Positions 21,132 through 33,593 of a DNA stretch of 64,000 nucleotides are shown piece by piece. The position numbers and the translations under genes are program-made. Source of the stretch: Bathymodiolus brooksi (Eukaryota; Mollusca; Bivalvia; Mytilida; Modiolidae); NCBI GenBank assembly GCA_963680875.1, contig OY804579.1, forward strand, positions 17,841,804 to 17,905,803. Reading direction: 5' to 3'. How positions within the stretch are numbered: position 1 is the first letter of the stretch; each line of letters starts with the position of its first letter. Below the pieces are notes generated by a model. That model worked only from the letters and a program-made list of their open reading frames with translations, did no database searches and was not told where the DNA came from.

Positions 21132-23280
21132 ATGTAAATGAAAAGAAAAACTAAATATTCCACACTGTCGGAACAATTCCAAAAAAAATATCAAAATCAC
21201 ATAAAGACGCAAAATCGATAAATCTAGCCACAAATACATGACTGCTCGCTTTCCTGGAATTGGTATATGCACTTTAATAAAAACAAATGGTGGGGTCAAA
21301 CTAGTTTCATGGGATCAAATCTCCGCTTGAACTTTGACAATGCATTGCTTAAGTGATTGTACAAGCTATATCTGACAACGAAATAAACTTTAATAAACAA
21401 GATTTATCTTTCTTATCATAAAATATATTTCATAATTACGGTAAGGTTATGATAGTCATCCCTAGTTCTTGTCGAGTTTCGTGATAGTCTATCGTCAATA
21501 AAAGTTTATAATTACATATACAATGTATTTATTGGGAAATAACCCTCGGACTTCCGTCGCCACTGAACTAGATCCCCATAGTATGTATTGCTAAAAAATT
21601 ATGTTATCATTAGTTTTGTATTTAATTGTAATTTCAAAATATTCGTTGATGGAAAACACATTGGTAGATAGTAAAGAAAACTTACAGAATGACAACTAAA
21701 TATTAGCTTGTTAAAGGTTAGGGTTATTGGTGTTGTTTATTATAACTTTCCAGCATTTTCAGCTATAGGTTTGAGTCCATAAAACTAGTCTAACCCCGCC
21801 ACTTTTCATTGAAGTGCCTTTAGATGTTGGCGGTATCGATTCTGCCTCTTCCTGCGTTTTTGATAATGAACTTTGGAACTGTTCGGACAGAGTAGTATTT
21901 TTTGTTTTTTTCATTTTAATACTTGAAGAGGAAAGCATAGACCGGTTAAATCCCGCCATAATTAGGTGCCTGGAAAACTTAACATTTGACATGGATATCG
22001 GGTATGAATTCACGTCAGTGATGTTAAATAAGGGTAATAACAAAATTACCGAACACCGAGCAATCTTCCAAAGGGAAAGGCAAAACGCATATGTCAACAA
22101 ACAGACAAAATCAGTCAACAACCGGAAAACTGGGAAACCACAATGACCCTGACTTGGTACAGGCTTTTCCAAAGAAATGGTGGGTTGAATCAGATTTTAC
22201 GGCGCCAAACCTCCCGCTTCGATTACTGTTTAAAGGTTCCGGTTGTCACTATAGCAGCATTATTAACAATACTGGGACAAATCAGAGGTCAGAAGTTAAC
22301 TACCTTAGCTACACTAACAGCCAGTCCTCTTTCTAAAAATTATTATTAGTAAAAATATGAAGATACTAAAGAAGTAAACAAAAGTCGTAGATCGGAGAAG
22401 CACCGAGAGCACACTGGTCTAAAGAGATAAAAGAAAAGACAACATTTATCTATAGAACAATGGGCAAAAAACCTGAAGATTGAAAAACATACACCTTACT
22501 AAAATTCAGGGATGAGTTCTGGTGCTCCGGAAGGGTAACCAGTTGATGCTTCACTGGTGGTACCCGTTATGTTATTGGTTAAAGGCACCAAATCATCTGT
22601 TATGAAAATAGCTTTATCTATTAGTATACGTAAATGAATACATAAATGAAATAACATAAATAAAGCATAAACCTTCCAGAAAACAAATGTGAGTAAAGAC
22701 GAACACAACATCATTTATAACCAGACATCATACCATGGCGTAAAGATATAAGAGATACGATACAGGGAATAAGATATAACAACAATAGTGTTTGTGGTTA
22801 CATTTATATGAGTGGATTTAAATCAAAGAAAAACTATGATTAAGAATTTCCTCTTGTTTTTGTAAATTTTACTTCCTGGTTTGTAACAGTGTTACACCTC
22901 CCTTGTATATATTATATTGTACAGCAGTTGGTATGATATTCTAAATATGCATCTTATCATGATACATCTCTTTGATCATTTCGATATCTCAATAGCATTG
23001 TCATGGATGTTTCTATTCAGGGGCATATCCGTCTCATCTGGAATTATTTGAATAGTTTGCTCCTCTTGTTCTCACAACGTAAGTGACAATGAAATTCAAC
23101 TGATGTCTTCATGAGTTAGTTGATCTGAATGTTCCAAATATGTGAGCTTGTGAATCTGTATTTGCTATAGTAACTGTCAGAGCTAAGATTTTATTAAAGG
23201 AGAGAGAAGGCTACTCTCAGTTATTACTTCATCGTCGTCATTTGTCTTGAACTGTAACGTCTGACTTTAACCAGATGAAT
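21132..23280 (+). other. AT-rich stretch with no recognised gene
   Basis: Part of the beta segment (matches about 51324-53350). It includes a block at 22027-22245, related to the 215-bp insertion at 24564-24778. The copy at 52850 has lost about 90 bp present at 22640-22750. I recognise no protein domain in the short frames. Confidence 0.6.
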
Positions 23281-24000
23281 TTCACGCTGGAAAATGAGTA
23301 GTCACTTTATTCGATACTCTGTGGTCACATCACTTGATGTGGTTTCTTAACGTACTCCATGGTCGTCACACTGAGTACTCAGTACACTTCGCTTGGTACT
23401 CTGGTCATATCACATAGTACCCTGTGTACTCATCACTGCGTTATCTTCGTACCACACTGTGGTATCCTCACTGCACTAGTTGGGTACTGATACTATTTTG
23501 TCACCTAATTGGGCGCGCTTGGTACTCTGTGGTCACCTCACTGTTCTAATTATCGGGTACTCTGGTCACCTCACTGGGATAGTCGTTGGATATACTGTTG
23601 TCATCTCACTCCGCTAGTTGCGTGATGGTACTATTTGTCACCGCAATGGGCGCGCTTGGTTCTCTGTGGTCACCTCACTGCGATAGTCGTCGAGTACTCT
23701 ATCACCTAGCTACGATATATGGGTACCATACTGAGGTATCCTCAATGGACTAGCTTGGTACTATGTTGTTACCTCACTGCACTATTCAGCGGGTACATTG
23801 GTTACCTCAATGCGATGGTCGTGGGGTATTCTGGACACCTCACTTTGCTAGTAGGATAGTCTGATCACCTCACTGTGCAAGTCGTAGAGTACTCCAGCGG
23901 GGTGTTCTGGTCACATTACTCTTGTAGCTGGGTACTATATCATCGCTTCAGTGGACACTGTGTGGTGGCCTCACTGGGCATTATGTGGTCGTCTGTTGAA
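23281..24000. repeat. Degenerate minisatellite built on GGTACTCTGGTCACCTCACTG
   Basis: About twenty imperfect units of roughly 30-37 bp with the core GGTACTCTGTGGTCACCTCACTGCGATAGTCG in many variants. It is more GC-rich than its surroundings. The copy at 53360-54045 is similar in length with scattered substitutions and small indels. Confidence 0.8.
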
Positions 24001-24049
24001 CTTTAAAATTATATTTTAAATAAACAAAACAGCTGTATGCATATTAATG

Positions 24050-25170
24050 AATATGTCAAATAAACGTTAGAGCATAACAAAGGGGCAATTCAAAATGGAC
24101 AATCCAGAGAAACTGGCAACATAGGGTACACAAGATGAAAAAAAAAAAATAGAAACACAACCTAACATGGAACTCAGAACGTAAAGACACATAATAGAAC
24201 AACACAATAAACTGAACAAAATGTGGAACACGAACCCCCACAAAAACCAGGGGTGAACGCAGGTCCTCACGAATGGTAAGTAGTTCCTGTATCTTATAAG
24301 ACACCCGCCGTGCTACTCATATATACAGTTAATTCCGCTAAAAGTCTTGTCAGTGATAGAGGAAAGAAAACATTTACATAAAAGGTAAAAGATCTAATGC
24401 CATTTGAAATATGGATATTTCGTAACTGTCAACCAGATTGTGATGTAGACCGTATATAGGAGCAACGTAGCCTTGTTTGAGTAGCATTTGCGTCAGCAGC
24501 TGGGATCTGTCCAGAAAATCACTGTACTGGGCACAAACTATAGAATAAAGTATGAGTTGTGAATAAGGGTAATAACAAAATTACCGAACTCCGAACAATC
24601 TTACAAAGGGAAAGTCAAAACTCATAATTATATAAACAGACAAAATCAGTCAACAACCGGAAAACTGTGAAAACTGTAATGATCCTGACTTGGTACAGGC
24701 ATTTCTTAAGAAATGGTGGGTTGAATCAGATTTTAAGGCGCCAAACCTCCCGCTCGCATTACGGTTCAAAGGTTGCGGAGTTGTGAAATGTAAGCTCAAT
24801 GCGCTTGTGATGCTTGAATATTGCTACTGATGTAGGGGAAGTTGACTATTGGAATGTTGAAGTAATCGCGTTTGTCGTAGAATTTTGCTTTAATCTTCCT
24901 TCGTTGTCGATATCAAGGTGAAAGTCTAGGTAAGTCTCAGACTTTTGAGTATTAGTAGTATCCTTAACAACTTTAAGCTTATTTGAATAGATGAGATGTA
25001 GATAATCACCAAAAACTGTTCTATCTTTATTCTTGAGAAGCATTTGAAGGAAATCTGCATCATAGGAATGTAGAAGCAAATTGGCGAGTAGCGGATCACG
25101 GTTCACAATTCGTAAACAACCATCGTTTGTTGAAGCACCCGTCCATCAAACAGGACAAATATGTTGTCGA
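24050..25170 (-). pseudogene. RT-like retroelement remnant, interrupted by a 215-bp insertion
   Basis: Minus-strand copy of the element at 9998-10640: the blocks RDPLLANLLLHSYDADFLQML, YLHLIYSNKLKVVKDTTNTQ and YLDFHLDIDNEGRLKQ are visible from about 25170 down to 24850. A 3' tail follows at 24050-24310 (second tail subfamily, ending tttgttatgctctaacg). The YIDD stretch is absent. A foreign 215-bp block with target-site duplication splits it at 24564-24778. Confidence 0.65.
24555..24787. mobile_element. 215-bp insertion with 9-bp target-site duplication
   Basis: Sequence 24564-24778 is absent from the paralogue at 54720-54735 and is flanked by the direct repeat AGTTGTGAA (24555-24563 and 24779-24787). 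It begins taagggtaataac and ends caaaggttgcgg. A related but longer block lies at 22027-22245 and 52219-52440. No long terminal inverted repeats or poly-A are seen. A 9-bp duplication fits several transposon classes and also retroposition. Confidence 0.8.
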
Positions 25171-25325
25171 TTAAAAATCCTAACATTTGAAAGATCTCGT
25201 CCTGTTAATATTTATTATTATATTTTGAATGGTTTTTGACAAAGTAAGATTTGTTTCTACCAATAACAAGATAGACTTTCCCTAACGGTGCTTTCCCATA
25301 CATGTATACAAAATACAGCATATAT

Positions 25326-26586
25326 CCTACCGTGACCTCTGCTCGGTCATGCAATAATGTCGGTCATTTGTTTTGATTTACAATTCTCGCGCAGCACGAG
25401 GCCAATGACGTCATTCTGTATATTCATAGCGTACATAAACACAGAGGGGATACTTTTCAACGTCAAAATTACAAGATGAGATTAAAACAGAGAAGTTTGA
25501 ATTGAATAAATTCCATGCAAGTAAAAAAGATCCTTTTAACTAATGTCTTTTTTTCCTGATCATTATGCTTGTTAAATATGTTTCCATCGATGGTATTCCC
25601 CAAACATTTGTATTTTTCCGGTTTGTTGACATAATTGTCATCACAGTTCATGACGTTTCTGGAATGTAGGCCAAGCAAATTGTATTTTAAAATACTTTGA
25701 AAATATGATGATTGATCATTCAGATTCCACCATTTTCTAGAAAATGGCCGATTTTACCGGGGAAATACATGCAAGTGCTCTCCATTAGTCACAAAATGGC
25801 AGATTATTTTGCATTTCCACTGCTGCTTTAATAACAAATATACCCCTTACTTCTTGGGATAATGAAATGAAATTCACAGAGAAGATAGAAAAAGAATTAA
25901 TTTAACAGCAATAATCAAATTTTATAGCATAAATTGAACAGAGAATTAAATTAAACCAGACAGAAAAATGAGATTATCTGGGTAAAGAAAAAAAAGTCAT
26001 TATTACAAATAGCATCAACAAAACTGTACTGTTACCACTCTGATAATAAATGTGATTAAAATAAATTTAAATCAGTCATTAATTGTTTTACCAAAATATG
26101 TCGGTCTAATAGATTGTATTGACAAAAGCAAAAACACCATATTCACTGGATTAAATACTTCTTATGTGGGTAAGAAAGTTTAATATTTCCATCAAATAAT
26201 TAATTTTTAATACTTCAATTTCAAACTATTTAAAAAAAACATCTTTTGAAATTTTTCAGACAAATCAATTACACTGAAAAAGCTTAAATACTGTACTTTC
26301 TTAATCTGGTTTACTTTTTAAGTTTGGTTGGCCTATGACAAAATCATGTGCTTTATTGAACTTTGACCGACTTTATGTGACGTCATACGACTCCATTTGG
26401 AAAAGGGTGGTAAACAAATTTGGGTTAGTATGTAATTATTATCCATCTTTTTTCCATGGAACTTTACATATGTGAGCAAGAATAGATGAGGAACATAATT
26501 AAAAAGAAAAAAATGTTTACTTTTCAAACATTAAAAACAATAATCAAACATTATCCAATAACAGACCGACTTATTGTCAGACGAAG
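25326..26586. mobile_element. 1.26-kb insertion unique to this copy
   Basis: Paralogous segments at 41752 and 55268 run straight from tacagcatat into atttagataaaacg, whereas here 1261 bp intervene, flanked by ATAT on both sides (25322-25325 and 26587-26590). Near the ends are similar inverted stretches (caataatgtcggtc near 25352 and, complemented, caataagtcggtctg near 26560), suggesting imperfect terminal inverted repeats. No transposase or other domain is recognisable, so it may be a non-autonomous DNA element. Confidence 0.65.
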
Positions 26587-26590
26587 ATAT

Positions 26591-27360
26591 TTAGATAAAA
26601 CGTCCTCCTTGTTTCGTTTGGGGTTGTATCTCCGATGTATTTGAAAAAGATATTGTTGCAAAGCTAGTTAATAGTTTATGACTGATGTTGTAATGAAATG
26701 GAAGCTAATCTCAAATATAGAAATCTTCCAAACCAGTAGGATTTGTGAACGTTAGATATAATTTCAATTAAACGTCTCAAAGCAAAGTATGCTCATGTTA
26801 TTGCGACTGTTCAAGTCGTAAGTCCAATATATGGAAATGCATATCAACCAAAGTTATCAGCGGCATTAATAAGTTACGATCATCTGTAACAAAAGTTACG
26901 ATCGTCTTCGTAAATAATTTTTTTTATGTTGCGATCACCTTCGTAATTTTTTCGATAGCTATTTTCTCGATAATGGTGAAGCATGTAGTATTTTTTTTTC
27001 ATATAAGCTTGCCATTGTAAAGGCCATTTGTTCAGTAGTCTTGCATATGCATAATACATGTCTATCTAGATTATTGTATGTGAAACTATCCATGGAGAAT
27101 AATACTTCATTAAGTTAGAATAACTGGTGTCTAATTCATTTTGCTCAATATTTGGCAAATAAACTATGTTTGTATCATACATATGTATCTTTTCTTTACT
27201 AATTGAGTGATGTGATTGGACGATTAACTCCAATCAAATTAATCATCCAGAATTTACGTAGATAACATGAACTTACATAATAGTTTGCTCCTTTAGCGCT
27301 TTGTTCTGTATTATTTTCCTTATCACTGCATTATAGATAATCTTATTGTTAGTGTGTGTA
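26591..27360 (+). other. TLR upstream region, conserved among copies
   Basis: Homologous to 41756-42460 and 55272-55870 and, inverted, to 9150-9830. It contains short recurring TTACGATC/GTAACTTTTG motifs at 26870-26945. The copy at 55805 lacks about 180 bp that is present here at 27125-27300. No gene is seen. Confidence 0.6.
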
Positions 27361-27439
27361 AATCGTACGGTCTGTTAGGCATCAAATCAGTATTTAAATA
27401 TGAGAAATGTAAAAATATGTGTTATTTGACTCTGTAAAT
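27361..27439 (+). promoter_or_regulatory. Conserved TLR upstream block
   Basis: AATCGTACGGTCTGTTAGG followed by CAGTATTTAAATATGAG, the last being TATA-like, ending at the ATG at 27440. It is shared by all near-full-length copies. Confidence 0.4.
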
Positions 27440-29790
27440 ATGGTAAATATGTTATATCTTTCCTTATTTGTGACGCTTTTCTTTGTGTGTTTAAGTCATG
27501 CTTTATGTTTGGAATCCAAATTGTGTAATGTATCATTTATAATGGATGACGATATTATATGTGAATGTTCTGCCCGTGGACTTAAGAGTATTCCACCTGA
27601 CTGTCCAGGTAACACAACACAGCTGATCATGACCGGACACAACCTGTATTTGTTGGATAATGATGCATTTATTCATTTTCCTAAACTACAATATCTTAAC
27701 GTGGAAAACTGTAACATTTCAAAAACAGGACAAACGCCGTTTACCAAATTAGATTTATTAAGAGAGTTGAACATCAACAACAACCCGTTGTCAGCATTTC
27801 ACTGGAACATTTTAAAACCATTAGTTACCTTGCAGAATCTCTGGATATCCCACGACTTATTAGCTACTTATCCTGAACAATTGTGGATAGATCTTTCAAA
27901 AATAACACATGTTTTCACAAATGGAGGTCCCACTGAAATTCTTAGAAAAATGATTACTGCCATGGAAAGTTTAATTTATCTTTATTATGGAGAAGAATCG
28001 TGCGATATTCAGATTTTATATAATTTTACGTTTGAAGCATTTACAAACATTTCAATAAAAACTCTAATATTTGCATCGACCTGTCAAATTTATTTTGTGG
28101 AATTTCTGCCATTACAGACTGTATCAAAATTTTCAATTTCACATCAAGGGAAGATGCATATGTCAAATATGCTTCCAGTATTCCACGTATTCAAAGATCA
28201 CAAGATGGAATAAATCAACTTATCAGACGATTTTTGTTCCCACGGCGAGTTTATCATAACACCCAGGTTGTTTTCCTACATAGGAGATATATGTGTCAAA
28301 TCCATCATACTTTCAGATAATGCACTATGGCTTATCGAAGAAGACGCTTTACTGCACGTGAAATATAAAACGTGTTTGGAAAACCTTGATTTGAGTTACA
28401 ATAAATCTTATTTTCACGGGTGGTTCGTCTTAACATTTATAGAACTATTTAATAATCTGAAGAGCATTAACTTGTCTGGAAAGTTTGTCATGTCGAAAGA
28501 ATTTACAATGATTGGTAAAAGCTATGCACTAAATTTTCCGAATTCGTTAGAATATTATGATATATTATATCGTGGTAACCTAGGTGATTTGGAAGATAGC
28601 ATTAATAAAGCTGCAAACAATTTACAATTCCTTGATTTAGCAGGGACATATTTCTTTGACTGTAATTATAAATGGTATGGACTACATAATGTTAAAGTAC
28701 TAAATTTCTTCGAATCTAAATGCTCATCGATAGACAGCAGTTTTTAAAACACAATCAATGGCTAAGACAAACAAGGAGCTTTCTTGCGAGGTTTAAGATC
28801 ATTACAATATATTGAGTTGTCCAACAATAAATGTTCCGAACAATTCATTAACGAAATGCTTAGTGATCAGTTTGACTCTTTACTATCGTTGGTGATAGAT
28901 AATAATTTGTTTAACAATATTCCGGTAATACTTTCAAATTTTCAGAAATTTCACCGGATTGACCTGAAAAACAATAAAATACATATTTTGACACAAGTTG
29001 CAATAGAAGATATTGAAAATCTAAATAAAAAAATGCATTCGAAGAAGTTACATTTATTTCTGAACGGAAATCCAATTCTATGTAATTATGATTCTCTTCA
29101 TTTTATTGAATGGATATTTTCAACAACTGTACTCTTTGATCGTGAAGGGAATTATCCCTGTATATATACCGATGGAAGCTATAACACTACTCGTCAGGTC
29201 TTTGAACAAATAGAAGATATGAAAATAAAATGTGTGTCTCAATTGTGGCTTATTTTAGGTGTAACTTTCTCATTGGTTCTTGTACTGGTTGTTGTTTTAA
29301 GTAGTGTTGCTTATAGATATAGAATTTCCCTACAATATTGCTGTCTGGTTACTAGAGGATTATATCGCCATTACCGCAAGTTAGACAGTGTTTCAAAGGA
29401 GCACCAATATGATGCCTTTGTAGCCTATAGTGCTGACGATTATAAATGGGTGTATGGACCACTTCAAACTTATCTGGAAAAAATCAAGGCTTCAAACCTG
29501 GAATACATGAAAGGGATTTTGAAGCAGGAAAATATATTTTTGTGATTTCAAGTTCATTTCTGTAAAGTGATGAATTAGATATGGCAAGAATACACATGTT
29601 TCAACAGAATAGAGAAATGTTAATAGTCATTATATTGGAGGATATGAGTATCAGTAGAATGCCTGCACGTCTGAAACAAATATAGGAGAGCATCTCGTGC
29701 CTTCAAGCAGACGACAATGTCCGTGGATTTTCAAATCCTGATAGCAGTCATACATTTTGGAAAAGATTAAACCAAGCAATGTCTGTATAA
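27440..29790 (+). pseudogene. Toll-like receptor pseudogene, most decayed copy
   Basis: Signal peptide, LRRNT and the first LRRs are open from the ATG at 27440 to a GAA-to-TAA nonsense change at 28211-28213. The frame then continues until a frameshift in the T run at about 28740, followed by a deletion of some 50 bp that removes one LRR. LRRs, LRRCT and membrane helix are open again from about 28784. In the TIR domain a 1-bp loss (about 29482) shifts the frame after YLEK, about 45 bp after the BB loop is gone, SSFL is followed by a stop, a 12-bp deletion follows, and the conserved Trp of QIWES is a stop. LRRCT Cys is replaced by Tyr at 29083 (LCNYDS). A 9-bp in-frame deletion is near 28100. 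It is clearly non-functional. Confidence 0.92.
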
Positions 29791-32700
29791 AGATAATTAT
29801 AATTGTGATAAATTGACATTGTTACCACGTGGTATATACGTGTTATAGTGCATTGTTTTGAATATTAGATTTTAAAGCACTTTGTATACGTTATAAAACC
29901 CAATATCACTTATTACTATTGAAGATAACGCTAGAAATTACAAGTAAAGTACTGATTTATAACTGTCTAATTAATTATTATAATTATGTTGTTCACCATA
30001 TTTTCTGTCGTTTGACCCTTTAGTAGTTTTTGACTTATCGATGAGACCGAATGGTTTATATTCATATCATATATGTTTATATCTTCATTCCATCAAACAG
30101 AAAATCAAAACAATAGCCATTATACAAAAAGAATTTGTAAAACTAATATTACAATAAGAAGGAACAGCGCAAGTAAATCTATAAATAGAAAAACACATTA
30201 GAATGAAATATAAAATTATAGTGACCAATAGAGATTAGTGTTATGGTGCTTAACGCCACTTTCACCAATATTTCAGCTATATCGTGGCGGTCAGTTTTAT
30301 TTGTGCAAGAAAACGGAGTACCCGGAGAAAACAACATACCTGCCGACACACACTGACAAACTTTATCACATAATGTGGTATCGAGTACACCTCGCCTGAG
30401 CGGGGTACGAACTCACAACGTAGAATAGTGAGTGAGTGATTGTTGCTTAATCCCAATTCAGCAATTTTTCAGCTATATCATGGCGAGAACAAGTTAATTT
30501 TTAATGAGATGATGATGAGGTCCGCTTTGTACCAGACCAACACGCGGATTTGTAGTGTTATCTCATTAAAACAACAGTCCGCAGATAGACATGTCGCCCC
30601 ACTAGGACACATTATTCTGATTCCGCAACATAATAGAACAGACAACACAATGTTAAAAAAAAATGACAAAAGGACAAACAACAATCTACTAAACATACAG
30701 ATAAAACTAAAGATCGAGTAACACGAACCCCACAAAAAATCGGGGGTGCTCCGGAAGGGTACGCAGTTCCTGTTTCACTAGTGGCACTCCTCGTGTTAAT
30801 CTAGTTACAAACCCGGTGACAAGACATGAATGAGGAAAGGACCGGGAAGTGCTTACGATAAATGGAACATATCCGTGGTCATTTGTGACACAGACTTCCC
30901 TGTTTCTTTCCTCGTTCATGATTTATCACCGGGTGTGTTACTAGATTAACACACCTGGTGTCACTAGTGAAGCAGGAACGGCTCACCCTTCCGGAGAACC
31001 TGAGTTCACCCCCGGAATTTAGTGGGGGTTCGTGTTACTCGATCTTTAGTTTTATATGTATGTTTTGTAGATCGTTGTTTTTCCTTTTTTACTCTTATTT
31101 TTGCCCATTGTGTTGTCTGTTCTTCGAAATACGAATTTTGAATACCCCTTTGGTATTTTCAAACTCTTCTTTATGGGGTGGGCAATATACATTCTTTGAC
31201 ATCTGTAACTGAGACGAAAAAAACCCTAATAAAGGAATCACTCCTTTATTCAAATTTTCCGAGGTATCAAATTATATTTTCTTTTGTATATGAGTACTTC
31301 CTTGTAGTTGTGAATGTGTTTATCTTAAAAAATATTTTTTTGTATTTAATTGAATTTGTTTGATTATGTCACGATATTATACAATCACAGCCTTCTGGTT
31401 AGATCAATACGCTTTTTATTGCCTCGATACATATAATTGCTCATTATAAGACTTATCAAGGGCGTACTAGATACCCCACACTCGATATGTTTTATCTAAA
31501 GTTTTTGACATGTCCTTTTACATTTTACTTCAAAATAAAAAGAACTAAAAACAATAAAAGTGACTTGATATTTATATAAAATGCGCTTTTTACAAAGACA
31601 CCATAAACTTTTAATAATGTGTTGAAAAGTTTTTGTTTTTCAGTATGCAACATGATATTTTAAATAATTTGGAACTCCTTTAAGCTAAAAAAAAAAAAAA
31701 AGAAAGAAAATAAATAGGATGACGAGATGTTTATGATGTAAAACATAAGCTCCGTCATATAGCAAACGTTGTTAATTTGAATATAGGAAATGTACAACTG
31801 TAATAACTTACTGCAGGACTCGTGCCGGTAACTCCCATATTTCAGGAAGTAGAGGTGTGTAGCTGAACCTCTATTCATATGGTTGTGATGTAAATGATAT
31901 AGGACTAATGATATATACAGTAGTATAGTACCTTGCATATTATTGATTAATATGATAAGTTACTATATAGTTAAATGATACACACACAATAAATGCATAT
32001 TGCATTGGTACACTTTACACAGAGTATTAAGTGTGGTTTACACAACTGATGAGATATGATTCCAAAACTTGTAACATATTAAAAAAAAATATATAATTGT
32101 CAAATCCATCTTTCGTCATATGTAGGCAAGAGCAAACATGTTTTTGTACAAGATGTTGATATCTTCGATCTTCCAAAAAATATTTTGAAAGATTATATGA
32201 GACGATCCCTTAAAATATTTATCTTAGGAAGAGATGGAAGATACCAAAGGGGAAATCAGTTTAATACGATCTTGTAAAATTCTTTGTCTTAATTCAGATT
32301 AGTACGCAGAAAAATAACACTTGAAGAAAATCGGTGTCAGGGCTTTAATTCGATTTCAGCTTGTGTTATCTTCTTGTGAATAATAACTTTTTTCATGAGA
32401 CACATTTGATATTTACGTTGAATTTTAAACACATAGTATTCTATATGTAAGTATTTTATTGTCTTAACAATGTATAATAGAAAATATATTTTCCCCAAGG
32501 TAATACAGTAGTTTAACAGACTGAGTTGCTGAATTAGGTGGTTCGTCTTTACCTTCAGTTGTTTGTGGAAGGGCGCAAGTCTTATTTATGTTATATGTGT
32601 TTGCCTCCGTACAGTGGTGTCCAACCCATATTGTGTTGTGTTTTGCTTTGCTTTTCTTCTTCTTGTGTACCCTATGTTTCCAGTTTCTCTGGATTGTCCA

Positions 32701-33540
32701 TTTTTGATTGCCTCTTTGGTATTCTTTAATGTTTATTTAATTTTGAGGGGTTTGGAAAGTTGCGTGATAGACACTATAAGACTTCGTAGACAGCGTGCGC
32801 AATATCCGGTCTTACATTATAGGTTAATGTTTTATATCCAATAAAGACATAAAATTGTTTATTGGCACCATCTCAATTTATCCGGTATTTAGGTATTGAG
32901 ATTTGAATGGCTTTACATACGAGACACGATTATATGTTATATTGGAATCTATGCAATGTTTTGCATTGTGTTGGTGCATTCTAATTGTACAGTTAAATTA
33001 GTGAATACACACGCGAAGAAAAACTTGGAGATACCAAAGTGGTAATCAGACGCGGTAAGTAGCAGAAGAACAGACAATACAACGGCTAATAGAAAAAGGG
33101 CAAAACAACAGACTTACGATGACAAACACCACTACACAACAAACTAAAGATCACTAAGATTGCTTCCAAGTTCGATTCCGTGTTACTTCTGACAGGTCGG
33201 TTATTTTAATTCGGTTTCCGTTAACAATAAAACTAACCAGCACAATATAACTGAATATTGTATAGAATAGTGTTACGTGTGTTGTAATTCACAGACCCTT
33301 AATAATGTAATTACATATGTATTAATAAAATTAAAATTATCTCCCCTCATCCCCTCAGGCATAATGTGACCTTAGACGACTTTGATTATTCTGCTTAGGC
33401 GCTTTGGTTCTCTTCTTCCGAAAGACGTTTATATTATTTGGCTTTCCAATCTTTTGATTATGAAGGCTATTTCATGCAGAAATCGTGAGGGAAATCACAA
33501 CACGGATCTCAGAACGTAAATAATCTTAATTTAAGTGTGA
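29791..33540 (+). repeat. Alpha intergenic segment, copy 2
   Basis: Contains the TLR 3' flank, a degraded SINE (30240-30420), an inverted pair of RT-like tails (30640-31165), AT-rich DNA with a poly-A run at 31687, a second tail subfamily (32540-32750) and an inverted tail (33010-33140). It lacks about 305 bp near 31860 and about 1.65 kb before the TLR start compared with the segment upstream of the intact gene. No host gene. Confidence 0.85.
30640..31165. repeat. Fold-back pair of RT-like retroelement 3' ends
   Basis: The left arm (about 30640-30830, minus orientation) and the right arm (about 30900-31165, plus orientation) are inverted copies of the same 3' tail (gatcgagtaacacgaacccc against ggggttcgtgttactcgatc). 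They surround a centre in which the RT C-terminal coding residues (TNDHGYVP) lie. The same pair is present at 37905-38430; at 13895 only one arm remains. Confidence 0.75.
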
Positions 33541-33593
33541 ATCGTACGATCTGTTGGGTTCCAGTTCAGTGCCTTTAACTTTGGTATTTAAAC
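33541..33593 (+). promoter_or_regulatory. Conserved TLR upstream block (variant)
   Basis: ATCGTACGATCTGTTGGG followed by TTGGTATTTAAACATGAG. It carries more substitutions than the block in the other copies, and it is preceded by different sequence because about 1.65 kb is missing upstream. Confidence 0.35.

Noticed and set aside
20739..21299. Tyr/Trp-rich or Cys-rich repetitive protein
   Set aside because: These frames are translations of the 19-bp satellite in overlapping phases on both strands.
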